DNA of 64,000 nt from Synechococcus sp. WH 8109 (lineage in GTDB: Bacteria > Cyanobacteriota > Cyanobacteriia > PCC-6307 > Cyanobiaceae). The position numbers and the translations under genes were made by a program. Below are positions 1-8,038 of the stretch, piece by piece. The notes beneath the pieces are model-generated. The model was not told the DNA's origin. It made no database searches and was given only the letters and a program-made list of their open reading frames with translations. The stretch covers positions 62,001 through 126,000 of the forward strand of contig NZ_CP006882.1 of the NCBI RefSeq assembly GCF_000161795.2. Direction: 5' to 3'. Within the stretch, counting starts at the first letter, position 1; each line of letters begins with the position of its first letter.

Positions 1-2
1 TG

Positions 3-1301
3 ATTTTGGGGCTGGCTTTGAAGAACGGCCGCAAGGTGGGGCTGCTGGGCCGCTCCATGCTCAATGTGATCGCCAAGGCGCGGGAACTGGGCTACATGCG
101 CGCACCGGATGAACTGTTTGTGCCGATCAAGCAGATCAACGATGTGCCCGATCGGGAAACTCTGCTGCTGATGACCGGCAGCCAGGGTGAGCCGCTGGCC
201 GCCCTGAGCCGCATTTCCCGCGGTGAGCATCCCCAGGTGAAGGTGAAGACCACCGACACGATCATCTTCTCGGCCAGCCCAATCCCGGGAAACACGATTT
301 CCGTGGTAAACACCATCGACAAGCTGATGATGCTGGGCGCCAAGGTCGTTTACGGCAAGGGCCAAGGCATCCACGTCTCCGGCCATGGCTTCCAGGAAGA
401 CCAGAAACTGATGCTGGCCCTCACCCGGCCCAAGTTCTTCGTGCCGGTGCACGGTGAGCACCGGATGTTGGTGCAGCACTCCCGCACCGGCCATTCGATG
501 GGGGTTCCGGTCGACAACACCCTGATCATCGACAACGGTGATGTGGTGGAGCTCACCCCGGATTCGATCCGCAAAGGCAATGCCGTGAAGGCGGGCATCG
601 AGCTGCTGGATCAATCCCGCAACGGCATCGTCGATGCCCGGGTACTGAAGGAACGCCAGCAGCTGGCGGAAGACGGCGTCGTGACGATCCTGGCCGCCAT
701 CAGCACCGATGGCGCCATGGTGGCTCCGCCGCGGGTGAATCTGCGGGGTGTGGTCACCACAGCTGATGCCCGCAAGATGTCGTTGTGGGTGGAGCGTGAA
801 ATCAAGTGGGTGCTCGAAAACCGCTGGAAGCAGCTCTGCCGCAACACCGGTGGCAAGGCGCCGGAGGTGGACTGGATGGGTGTGCAGCGTGAAGTGGAGG
901 TGGGCCTCGGCCGCCGGATGCGCCGTGAACTGCAGGTGGAGCCGCTGATCCTCTGTCTGGTGCAGCCGGCTCCTGGTGGCACGCCGGTCTACAAGGGTCG
1001 TGCCGATGCTGAGCCCGATGACCGTCCGGCTCCCCGTGGTCGCGGTGGCCGTGGCGGTGGCTCTCCCTATGGCCGTCGCAACGGCGGTGGCGGTGGAACC
1101 CCCGCTCCGGTGCGGAACAACCAGGGCAATGGCCGGTCTGGCTCGGCAACACCAGCCCCCGTGCGTGCCGCGGCGGCAACCGCAGTGGTGGAGAAAGTGG
1201 CCCCTCAGTCGCAACCGGTGGCTGAAAAGGCTGCCCCGGCTTCCCCGGAGCCGGAGATGCCGGCAGGCCGCACCCGTCGTCGTCGTTCAGCGGCCAGCTG
1301 A
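3..1301 (+). CDS. rnj: Ribonuclease J, C-terminal part (5' end cut by window)
   Basis: RNase J is a metallo-beta-lactamase/beta-CASP nuclease that processes and degrades RNA in the cytoplasm. The reading frame is open to the window's left edge, so the N-terminal metal-binding half is missing. The visible part starts in the beta-CASP region (GLLGRSM) and carries the family motifs TGSQGEP and SASPIPGN, then HVSGHG and VPVHGEHRML. A conserved C-terminal domain runs to about visible residue 320. After that the protein changes to a low-complexity tail of about 100 residues, rich in Arg-Gly and then Ala-Pro-Val, ending in a basic GRTRRRRS stretch. Tails of this kind suggest RNA or protein contacts, but that is inference. 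A strong terminator follows 31 nt after the stop. Confidence 0.93.
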   Translation: MLGLALKNGRKVGLLGRSMLNVIAKARELGYMRAPDELFVPIKQINDVPDRETLLLMTGSQGEPLAALSRISRGEHPQVKVKTTDTIIFSASPIPGNTISVVNTIDKLMMLGAKVVYGKGQGIHVSGHGFQEDQKLMLALTRPKFFVPVHGEHRMLVQHSRTGHSMGVPVDNTLIIDNGDVVELTPDSIRKGNAVKAGIELLDQSRNGIVDARVLKERQQLAEDGVVTILAAISTDGAMVAPPRVNLRGVVTTADARKMSLWVEREIKWVLENRWKQLCRNTGGKAPEVDWMGVQREVEVGLGRRMRRELQVEPLILCLVQPAPGGTPVYKGRADAEPDDRPAPRGRGGRGGGSPYGRRNGGGGGTPAPVRNNQGNGRSGSATPAPVRAAAATAVVEKVAPQSQPVAEKAAPASPEPEMPAGRTRRRRSAAS

Positions 1302-1332
1302 TCGGGCGAAGACCCCTTTGATCATGTTGATC

Positions 1333-1372
1333 AGCCCCATCGGCTCCACGGAGTCGGTGGGGCTTTTTGTTT
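1333..1372 (+). terminator. Rho-independent terminator of the RNase J gene
   Basis: The left arm AGCCCCATCGGCTC pairs with the right arm GAGTCGGTGGGGCT (a 14-bp stem counting G-U pairs) across a short CACG loop, and is followed directly by TTTTTGTTT. It lies 31 nt after the RNase J stop codon and is a textbook intrinsic terminator. Confidence 0.88.
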
Positions 1373-1373
1373 C

Positions 1374-1955
1374 AGGCTGGAGTTGAACGCGGAGCCATGA
1401 GTGTTCCAAAAGCTTCGTTGCCGCAGGCTGCTGGGTTTGAGGTGCGGGCTCGATGGTGTTGAGGGGTGGCTCTTCTTCGTTCTGTGCTGGTTCCTGGTTT
1501 GCCATTGCCACGTCTGAATTGGCTTCTGGTGTGAGCGTTGGCTGTGGGCTCGGCACAGGAGCCGGGAGAGGGATCCGGAGTTGCCATGGCCCGGGGTTCC
1601 TCATCACTGGACAACCACGGCATTGCGGTGATCGCATCAGCCGGCGCTGGACTGGCTTGATCGAGATCCATGTTCAGAAAGAGATCCTTGAGCAGATCTG
1701 GGATGGTGCCATTGGTTGCGGGCGTCGCACCTGCTCCGCTGGCGATGTCTTCTGATCGGCAGCGCTCTAGCTCCTGTTCCGCCAGCCCGAGACCAGGTTT
1801 GGGTCGTGCTTGTCTGATGCAGCTTGGAGTTGATCCCACAACGCTGAAGCGAGGGCGTGGGCCTCGGCGTAGTCCCCGACGCCATAGGCCCGTTCCGCGG
1901 TTTGGTGGTGCAGCTCGAAATCGATGTCTACACGCTGGGGTGCCAGTCCCCCAGT
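1374..1955 (-). pseudogene. Frameshifted hypothetical gene with TPR-like N-terminus
   Basis: No single open frame covers this gap, but three successive minus-strand frames read like pieces of one protein. The first (about 1955 to 1770) contains DFELHHQTAERAYGVGDY followed by EAHALASALWDQL, which resembles a tetratricopeptide helix pair. It then hits a stop. The next frame continues with LGLAEQELERC and TIPDLLKDLFLNMDLD. A third frame carries an acidic, proline-rich stretch ending near SWLRVQLQP. The simplest reading is a protein of roughly 190 residues damaged by two or more frameshifts. A sequencing error or chance open frames in GC-rich DNA are alternatives. Function is unknown, and its 3' end abuts the RNase J terminator. 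Confidence 0.4.
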
Positions 1956-1964
1956 TGTAGACCG

Positions 1965-3770
1965 TTAGTCGGGGTCGTGCGGTGAAGCGGTGCCTTGGGC
2001 GGTGTGACGCTCTTCACCTCCCAGTCCGAATCCGGCGTGCACCACCTGGAGTGCCTGAACGCCAGCATCTTCGGCCACCACGCAGCTGGTTCTGATTTCG
2101 CTGGTGGCGATTAGACCGATGTTGATGCCGGCGTCCGCCAGCGCACGGAACATGCGCCCTGCCGTTCCTGGCGTTGCCGGCATTCCAGCGCCCACAGCAC
2201 TCACCCGGGCAATGGCCTCACCATCCTCGAGAGCTGCGCCGGGCCACTGTGCCAGTAGGGGGGCCAGGGCCACATCGGCGCGGGCACGGTCGTTCTTGCG
2301 CAGGATGAAGGTGATGTCCCGCGATCCGTCGCTGTGTTGCCGTTCCGATTGAACGATCGCATCGAGGCTGATGCTGTTGTCCGCCAGGGCTGAACACAGC
2401 GCCGCTGCGGTCCCGGGTCGATCGGGCACGTGGCGAACACTCAGTTGCACCTGGTCGCGGTCGAGGGCGACGCCTCGCACTTCCGGTTCGCCGCTGCCGT
2501 TGTCGGTGGGATTGATGCGGATTTGCGAGTCCTCCAGGTGGAAGGCCTCCTGCACGGCTTGAACCGCTTTGCTGCCGGCGCCGGAGTCGATCACGCAGCT
2601 CACCTTCACCTCACTTGTGGCTATCAGGCGGAGGTTGATGCCTTGCTGACACAGGCAGTTGAACAGGCCGGCGGCAATGCCAGGGCGCCCCATGATTCCG
2701 GCCCCGCTGATGCTCAGCTTCGTCAGCCCTGCTTCGGACGCCAGATCGCCGCCCAGTTGATCCAGAACCGTCTGGCTTACAGCGCGGGCCAGCTCGAGAT
2801 CCGCTTCCGCCACCGTGAAGGTGATGTCATTGCTGCTGCCCTCGTGGGTGGCCTGAATGATCAGGTCCACATTGATTCTCGCCTCGGAGAGGGCTTCAAA
2901 CAGGCGTGCGGCAATCCCAGGCTGATCGGGAATGCGGGAGAGGGCGAGCACGGCTTGTCCGTCCACTTCCTCCATCCCATCCACAGGACTACCAAGCTCC
3001 AGGCCGCTGCTGCTGATCGGACGGGCTGAACGGCTGGTGATCCGGGTGCCGGGGGCATCGCTCCAACTGGAGCGCACCATAAGTTTCACGCCGTAGTTAC
3101 GGGCGATCTCAACGGCCCTGGGATGCAGCACGGAGGCGCCAAGGCTGGCGAGTTCCAGCATTTCGTCGCAGCTGATCGTCTCCATCAGCTGGGCATCGGA
3201 CACCTTGCGCGGATCGGTGCTGAGCACACCCGGAACGTCGGTGTAGATCTCGCAGGCATCGGCACCCAGGGCCGCCGCCAGGGCGACAGCGGAGGTGTCG
3301 GATCCTCCGCGCCCGAGGGTGGTGATTTCGTTGAGGCCATCGCTGCTGGTGCTGGTGCCCTGGAAACCGGCCACCACCACCACCTGGCCAGCCGCGAGGC
3401 GGTTGCGGATTCGGTCGGTGCGGATCCCGAGGATTCGGGCCCGGCCATGGGTGGATTCCGTGGCAATGCCCACCTGCGGACCGGTCATCGACGTCGCACT
3501 GACCCCCTGGGCGTTCAAGGCCATCGCCAGCAAGGCGATCGAAACCTGTTCGCCACTGGCCAGCAGCATATCCATCTCCCGCTGGGTGGGGGTGGAGGTG
3601 ATGGCGTTGGCCAGACCCGTCAATTCATCGGTTGTGTGGCCCATGGCGGAGACCACCACAACCATGTCGTGCCCGTCCTCCCGGCAACGACCGATCCGAT
3701 CAGCCACCGCCTTGATGCGTTCCACGCTGCCGACGGAGGTGCCCCCGAATTTCTGCACCAGGAGGGCCAT
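1965..3770 (-). CDS. lysC: Aspartate kinase with four ACT domains
   Basis: Aspartate kinase phosphorylates L-aspartate, the first step toward lysine, threonine, methionine and diaminopimelate. The start was set at the ATG giving MALLVQKFGGTSVGS, because KFGGTSVGS is the family's N-terminal nucleotide-binding signature; an upstream in-frame extension to 3803 lacks conservation. GRGGSDTSAVALAAALGAD marks the catalytic kinase domain (about residues 1-240). Instead of the usual two ACT regulatory domains, the roughly 340-residue C-terminal half contains two tandem ACT pairs. Each pair has a member with an SISGAGIMGRPGIA-like or SAVGAGMPATPGTA-like signature. This duplicated layout is known from cyanobacterial enzymes and implies feedback control by end products such as lysine or threonine. 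It lies 47 nt downstream of holA on the same strand, so the two may be co-transcribed. Confidence 0.95.
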   Translation of the reverse strand: MALLVQKFGGTSVGSVERIKAVADRIGRCREDGHDMVVVVSAMGHTTDELTGLANAITSTPTQREMDMLLASGEQVSIALLAMALNAQGVSATSMTGPQVGIATESTHGRARILGIRTDRIRNRLAAGQVVVVAGFQGTSTSSDGLNEITTLGRGGSDTSAVALAAALGADACEIYTDVPGVLSTDPRKVSDAQLMETISCDEMLELASLGASVLHPRAVEIARNYGVKLMVRSSWSDAPGTRITSRSARPISSSGLELGSPVDGMEEVDGQAVLALSRIPDQPGIAARLFEALSEARINVDLIIQATHEGSSNDITFTVAEADLELARAVSQTVLDQLGGDLASEAGLTKLSISGAGIMGRPGIAAGLFNCLCQQGINLRLIATSEVKVSCVIDSGAGSKAVQAVQEAFHLEDSQIRINPTDNGSGEPEVRGVALDRDQVQLSVRHVPDRPGTAAALCSALADNSISLDAIVQSERQHSDGSRDITFILRKNDRARADVALAPLLAQWPGAALEDGEAIARVSAVGAGMPATPGTAGRMFRALADAGINIGLIATSEIRTSCVVAEDAGVQALQVVHAGFGLGGEERHTAQGTASPHDPD

Positions 3771-3817
3771 GGACCGGGCTTCAGCAACGCTGGATTTTCT
3801 CACCTAATGGGCAGCGA

Positions 3818-4783
3818 TCAGCCCAGCAGGCCGTCGCGGAAGGCATCGCCCGGCTGGGCGCCGCGTTTCAGCTGGGCCTCCACCTCCAGTAGACGGCCCA
3901 GCAGCGAGAGGAAGCGCTTGGGTGAGCGGCCTTGCAGCTGCTTGCGCATCACGTAGATGCGTTTGGGGTTGCCTATCCCAGCGGCCTTGGCGATCACCGC
4001 CACATCCCGTTCCCCCTGCTGTTCCAGCAGGCTCACCCAGAGCCAGCCGCGGATCTGACCGGTGAGGGTGGCCACGATGCGCAGGGCTGGTTCCCCTGCT
4101 TCGATCAGGGCATCCCAGCGGGCGATCGCTTCGCCGGGGTTGCCCTCCAGCAATGCATCGCCCACGGCCAGGGCGTTGGTGGAGCGTCCCCCCACCAGCT
4201 CCTGCACCCGTGCAGCGGAAATGCTGGTGTCCCGTAGGGACAGCTTGCGCAGTTCCGATTCGAGCCGGGCGCTGTCGGTGCCGATGGCGTCCACCAGGGC
4301 ATCGATGGCATCCGGCTCAACCTTCAGGCCCAGGGCCTCGGCGGTGCGTTGCACCAGCTGGCGCTGTCCGTTGCCATCCCAGGCCGCTGGCAGCGGGAAG
4401 CTCTGTTCGTGATCGAGCCCGCTTTTGATCCGCTTCTGCAGAGTTTTGGTGGTGCGCAGGCGACCATCGGGTTTGGCTGGGTTCACCAGCACCAGATGGC
4501 TGGTGTCGGGGATGAGCTCGAGGGCGCCTTCAAACCGGTCGGCCAGCTCACTGGGGCAGCCATTGCAGAACGGACTGCGCTGCAGCAGCACCAGACGTTC
4601 GCCTGTGGCGAAGGGAGGGGTACGGGCCTCCTCGAGGGCCTGCAGCGCCTGACCAGCATCCGCCCCATCCAGGCGGCTGAGGTTGAGGCTCCTCCAGCTG
4701 GGGTCGACAATCTGGCCGATCAGGGCATCGATGGCCCGATCCCGCGCAGCGGCGTCATCACCCCAGAGCAGATGGATCGGCAT
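3818..4783 (-). CDS. holA: DNA polymerase III delta subunit
   Basis: Delta is the wrench subunit of the clamp loader: it opens the beta sliding clamp during DNA replication. The 321-residue product begins MPIHLLWGDDAAARDRAIDA, matching the family's N-terminal strand and glycine-containing turn. The middle holds the helix-rich linker (DGRLRTTKTLQKRIKSGL) and the C-terminal collar domain (NPKRIYVMRKQLQGRS, FLSLLGRLLEVEAQLKRG). The ATG at 4783 was preferred over a longer in-frame extension, because the extension would run into the divergent cobH gene, whose likely start is only 6 nt away. The very short shared upstream region suggests overlapping divergent promoters. Confidence 0.92.
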   Translation of the reverse strand: MPIHLLWGDDAAARDRAIDALIGQIVDPSWRSLNLSRLDGADAGQALQALEEARTPPFATGERLVLLQRSPFCNGCPSELADRFEGALELIPDTSHLVLVNPAKPDGRLRTTKTLQKRIKSGLDHEQSFPLPAAWDGNGQRQLVQRTAEALGLKVEPDAIDALVDAIGTDSARLESELRKLSLRDTSISAARVQELVGGRSTNALAVGDALLEGNPGEAIARWDALIEAGEPALRIVATLTGQIRGWLWVSLLEQQGERDVAVIAKAAGIGNPKRIYVMRKQLQGRSPKRFLSLLGRLLEVEAQLKRGAQPGDAFRDGLLG

Positions 4784-4789
4784 GGGTCG

Positions 4790-5440
4790 ATGATGGCGTG
4801 GATGGCCCAGGACCACCCGATCTTCACCGAAAGCATCCGGCGGATCCGGGCGGCTCTGGGGAACACGGGCCTGCCGCCGCTTCAACAGCAGGTGCTGGAA
4901 CGGCTGGTGCACAGCAGCGGCGATCTCTCCCTGGGGGCATTGCTGCGGTTCAGCGAGGGGGCCTGTGAGCAGGGTTTGGCAGCGCTGAAGCAGGGGGCGC
5001 CGATCCTGACGGACACCGCGATGGCGGCGGCGGCGGTGGCCCCGATGGCTCAACGCACCCTCGGCAGTGCCGTGCACACGGTGCTGGAGTGGGCACCTGG
5101 GGTGGCGCCGGCGGGTTCAACGCGCACGGCGGCGGGCATGGAGGAGGCCTGGCGCTCGCTCGCCCTGGCGTCACCGTCTCCGGTGGTGCTGATTGGCAGT
5201 GCGCCGACCGCCCTTGAGGCGCTGTTGCAGCAGGTGGCCGCCGGTGCTCCGGCCCCCAGCCTGGTGATCGGTATGCCGGTGGGTTTTGTGGGGGTGGCGG
5301 AAAGCAAGAAGCATCTGGCGGCCAGTGGCCTGGCCCAGATCCGTTTGGAGAGCAGCAGGGGTGGAGCGGGTCTGGTGGCCGCGGCGGTTAATGCTCTGCT
5401 TCGCGCTGCTGCAGCACCAGCTCCCCCCCCTTCCAGCTGA
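4790..5440 (+). CDS. cobH: Precorrin-8X methylmutase
   Basis: CobH/CbiC moves a methyl group from C-11 to C-12 of precorrin-8X to give hydrogenobyrinate, a late step of corrin ring synthesis for vitamin B12. The product is about 216 residues, normal for the family. It contains LVHSSGDLS, which holds the catalytic histidine, followed by GAPILTDTAMAAAAV and GMPVGFVGVAESKKHL, the conserved substrate-pocket segments. Three closely spaced in-frame ATGs (4790, 4793, 4802) are possible starts; the first is given. Its 3' end overlaps the convergent tilS gene by 53 nt. No cobalamin riboswitch fits in the few bases upstream. Confidence 0.93.
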   Translation: MMAWMAQDHPIFTESIRRIRAALGNTGLPPLQQQVLERLVHSSGDLSLGALLRFSEGACEQGLAALKQGAPILTDTAMAAAAVAPMAQRTLGSAVHTVLEWAPGVAPAGSTRTAAGMEEAWRSLALASPSPVVLIGSAPTALEALLQQVAAGAPAPSLVIGMPVGFVGVAESKKHLAASGLAQIRLESSRGGAGLVAAAVNALLRAAAAPAPPPSS

Positions 5441-6392
5441 GTCGCCAGCCCCCGGCAAGATCGGCTGCACTGCCGGGACCATCGTTTTCAAGTCGCCGGC
5501 TGAGCTCGTCCAGCTGCCTGGCCGGCAGGGTTGGCACCCCCTGCTGCTGCAGCCATTGCGCCAGCAGCAGGCGGCGGCTGGCTGAGCTCAACGCCCCCAG
5601 GCCGCGGCGGTCCAGGCCGGCAGCGGTTTGCAGAAGGTTCAGGGCCATCTGGCTGAGTTCCTTCTGACTGTCCCGCACCTGGGACACCCGTTCGGCCAGA
5701 TCGCTCATCCGCTGCGTGCTGCCTGGATGCAACGCCTCCAGCACCGGCAGCACCTCCTGGCGGATCCGGTTGCGGGCGAACTCGGGGGATTGGTTGCTGG
5801 GGTCCTCCCAGATCGGCAGCGCTAGCTCCTGGCAGATCTGGAGGGTGTCGTGGCGCTGCAGGTGCAGCAGCGGTCGGCGCAGCCAGGGGCCTTCCGGGCT
5901 GAGGGGACGGACGCTGGGCAGAGCCGCCAGGCAGGCCAGGTCGCTGCCGCGGGCCAGCTGCAGCAACATCGTTTCGGCCCGGTCGCTGGCGGTGTGGCCC
6001 GTCACCACGTCGGCGCCTGCCTGGCGGCCCTGTTGAGCCAGCCGTTCGTAACGCCACTGTCGGGCCTTGGCTTCGCTGGGCACCTGCCCTGGCGCTGCCT
6101 GGTCCACCTGCAGGGGGAGCTGCCGCTGCTGGCACCAGCTGCTCAGTTCCGCGGTAATTCGGCTGGAGTTGTCGTGCCAGCCGTGATCGCCGTGCCACAG
6201 GCTCAGGCCCCAGCCATGCAAGGGCGCCAGATCCTGCAGCAACGCCAGCAGGGCCATTGAGTCCTGTCCGCCGGACACAGCCAGCAGTAGGGAGCTGCCC
6301 TGGGGCAGCAGCTGCGGCTGCATCAGCAGGCGCCGGTGCAGGCGGTCATGCCAGGACGTCCAGCCCAAGGAGGAGAGGTGCGTTTCCCCCAC
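5388..6392 (-). CDS. tilS: tRNA(Ile)-lysidine synthetase
   Basis: TilS converts the wobble cytidine of tRNA-Ile(CAU) to lysidine, which changes its identity from methionine to isoleucine. The 334-residue protein has the PP-loop ATPase signature LAVSGGQDSMALL near residue 40, and the downstream motifs LWHGDHGWH, VTGHTASDRAETMLLQLARG and IWEDPSNQSPEFARNRIR typical of the N-type ATPase fold. A shorter C-terminal accessory region follows, with WRLSWKGGELVLQQ near the end. The likely start is a GTG at 6392, 35 nt from the divergently transcribed DUF561 gene. Its 3' end overlaps cobH. Confidence 0.93.
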   Translation of the reverse strand: MGETHLSSLGWTSWHDRLHRRLLMQPQLLPQGSSLLLAVSGGQDSMALLALLQDLAPLHGWGLSLWHGDHGWHDNSSRITAELSSWCQQRQLPLQVDQAAPGQVPSEAKARQWRYERLAQQGRQAGADVVTGHTASDRAETMLLQLARGSDLACLAALPSVRPLSPEGPWLRRPLLHLQRHDTLQICQELALPIWEDPSNQSPEFARNRIRQEVLPVLEALHPGSTQRMSDLAERVSQVRDSQKELSQMALNLLQTAAGLDRRGLGALSSASRRLLLAQWLQQQGVPTLPARQLDELSRRLENDGPGSAADLAGGWRLSWKGGELVLQQREAEH

Positions 6393-6427
6393 GGTGTGAG
6401 AATCAGGGCATCGCTGTCCAGTCCCCC

Positions 6428-7186
6428 ATGACCCGTCTTCAGCAGCTGCCCGTTTCTCTGCAGCGCAGCCTTGAGCAGCGCTCTGCGCTCAAGGTGATCG
6501 CCGGCCTGATGAATTTCGATGCCGCCAGTGTGGAGCGGGTCGCCCGTGCAGCTGGGCGAGCAGGTGCGGATCTGATCGACGTGGCTTGCGACCCCGCCCT
6601 GGTGCGTCTGGCGATTGAGGCTTCCGGTGGTGTGCCCGTGTGCGTGTCGTCGGTGGAGCCTGAGCAGTTCTCCGCGGCGGTGGAAGCCGGTGCACTGATG
6701 GTGGAGATCGGTAACTACGACGCCTTCTATCCCCAGGGCCGGATCTTTGATGCGGCAGAGGTGCTGGAGCTCACCCGCTGCACCCGCCAACTGCTGCCCA
6801 ATGTGGTGTTGAGCGTCACCGTGCCCCACGTGTTGCCGATGGATGAGCAGGAGCAGCTGGCCGTCGATCTGGTGGCCGCCGGTGCCGATCTGATCCAGAC
6901 CGAGGGCGGCACCAGTGCCAAGCCCTTCAGTGCTGGTCACCTGGGCCTGATCGAGAAGGCTGCCCCCACCCTGGCGGCGGCCCATAGCATCAGCCGTGCC
7001 GTCGATGTGCCCGTTCTGTGTGCTTCCGGTTTGTCTGCGGTGACACTGCCGATGGCCATCGCTGCTGGTGCGGCCGGCGTAGGCGTCGGTTCTGCCGTGA
7101 ACCGCCTGCAGGATGAGCTGGCGATGGTGGCGGTTGTTCGTGGTCTGCGTGATGCCCTCGGCAGCACTGTCGCGACCCGCGTCTGA
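6428..7186 (+). CDS. ycf23: DUF561 (Ycf23-like) protein
   Basis: This 252-residue protein belongs to the DUF561 family, which is found in cyanobacteria and encoded as ycf23 in some red-lineage plastids. The sequence looks like a TIM barrel: SALKVIAGLMNFD near the start, AGADLIDVACDPALV, QTEGGTSAKPFSAGHLGLI, VPVLCASGLSAVTLPMAIA and GAAGVGVGSAVNRL follow the spacing of beta-alpha units with a phosphate-binding C-terminal Gly loop. The biochemical role is not established. The ATG at 6428 was chosen because conservation begins there, and the segment upstream runs antisense into tilS. psbZ follows on the same strand after 113 nt. Confidence 0.88.
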   Translation: MTRLQQLPVSLQRSLEQRSALKVIAGLMNFDAASVERVARAAGRAGADLIDVACDPALVRLAIEASGGVPVCVSSVEPEQFSAAVEAGALMVEIGNYDAFYPQGRIFDAAEVLELTRCTRQLLPNVVLSVTVPHVLPMDEQEQLAVDLVAAGADLIQTEGGTSAKPFSAGHLGLIEKAAPTLAAAHSISRAVDVPVLCASGLSAVTLPMAIAAGAAGVGVGSAVNRLQDELAMVAVVRGLRDALGSTVATRV

Positions 7187-7299
7187 AACTAAATCTCAGC
7201 TGAGCGGAGGCCTTTTCTCCTTCATGGTGTGAAGAGTGCTCCGCTCGCTCGCGGGAGCAACAGCTCTCGTGTGAAAATCTAATTCTGACTTCCAGCTCC

Positions 7300-7488
7300 A
7301 TGCAGTTCATCAACACGCTGACCGTTCTGGCCCTGGTGGTGGCGTCCTTCGCTTTGATCGTTGCGGTGCCGGTGCTGTATGCCTCCAGCGAGGACAGCGG
7401 CCGCTCTAACCGTCTGATCCTGCTGGGCAGTGCTGTTTGGGTGGCGCTGGTGCTGCTGAACTGGGGTGTGAGCTTCTTCGTCGTCTGA
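7300..7488 (+). CDS. psbZ: Photosystem II protein PsbZ (Ycf9)
   Basis: PsbZ is a small two-helix thylakoid membrane subunit at the edge of the photosystem II core. It stabilises PSII dimers and their contacts with antenna. The 62-residue product has one membrane helix from about residues 3-27 (LTVLALVVASFALIVAVPVL) and a second from about 40-60 (LILLGSAVWVALVLLNWGVS). The polar YASSEDSGRSNR loop between them is typical of the family. It sits between ycf23 and ribH, each separated by about 60-110 nt, so it may have its own promoter. Confidence 0.96.
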   Translation: MQFINTLTVLALVVASFALIVAVPVLYASSEDSGRSNRLILLGSAVWVALVLLNWGVSFFVV

Positions 7489-7551
7489 GCTCAGCCTCAG
7501 GCAGAACCTGGCGGGTGCCACGATGGCTGAGATTCAGTCGGCACCTTCCCA

Positions 7552-8034
7552 ATGGCCACGTTTGAAGGACGTTTCTCTGACGCAGCCCGGCTGCGCGTCG
7601 GCATCGTTGTGGCCCGTTTCAATGATCTGGTCACTGCCAAGTTGCTGAGCGGCTGTCTTGACTGCCTCAAGCGCCATGGGGTGGATGTGTCGGAGACCAG
7701 CTCCCAGCTTGATGTGGCCTGGGTGCCGGGTTCTTTCGAACTGCCGATCGTGGCCCAGCAGATGGCCCGCTCCGGTCAGTACCAGGTGCTGATCACCCTT
7801 GGGGCGGTGATCCGCGGCGACACGCCCCATTTCGATGTGGTGGTGGCGGAGGCCAGCAAGGGCGTTGCTGCGGTGGCGCGCGACACGTCAGTGCCCGTGA
7901 TCTTCGGCGTGTTGACCACCGACACGATGCAGCAGGCGCTGGAGCGGGCGGGCATCAAGAGCAATCTCGGTTGGAGCTACGGGCTGGAAGCCCTGGAGAT
8001 GGGCAGCCTGATGCGGTCCTTGCCGTCGGCTTGA
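7552..8034 (+). CDS. ribH: 6,7-dimethyl-8-ribityllumazine synthase
   Basis: RibH condenses 5-amino-6-ribitylaminouracil with 3,4-dihydroxy-2-butanone-4-phosphate, the penultimate step of riboflavin synthesis. The 160-residue product shows the full family pattern: [50 protein letters not shown] (with the catalytic His) and [19 protein letters not shown] near the C-terminus. Length is normal for the icosahedral-shell type. Its stop lies 4 nt from the convergent end of mutS. No FMN riboswitch is visible in the 63 nt upstream. Confidence 0.97.
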   Translation: MATFEGRFSDAARLRVGIVVARFNDLVTAKLLSGCLDCLKRHGVDVSETSSQLDVAWVPGSFELPIVAQQMARSGQYQVLITLGAVIRGDTPHFDVVVAEASKGVAAVARDTSVPVIFGVLTTDTMQQALERAGIKSNLGWSYGLEALEMGSLMRSLPSA

Positions 8035-8038
8035 GTCT

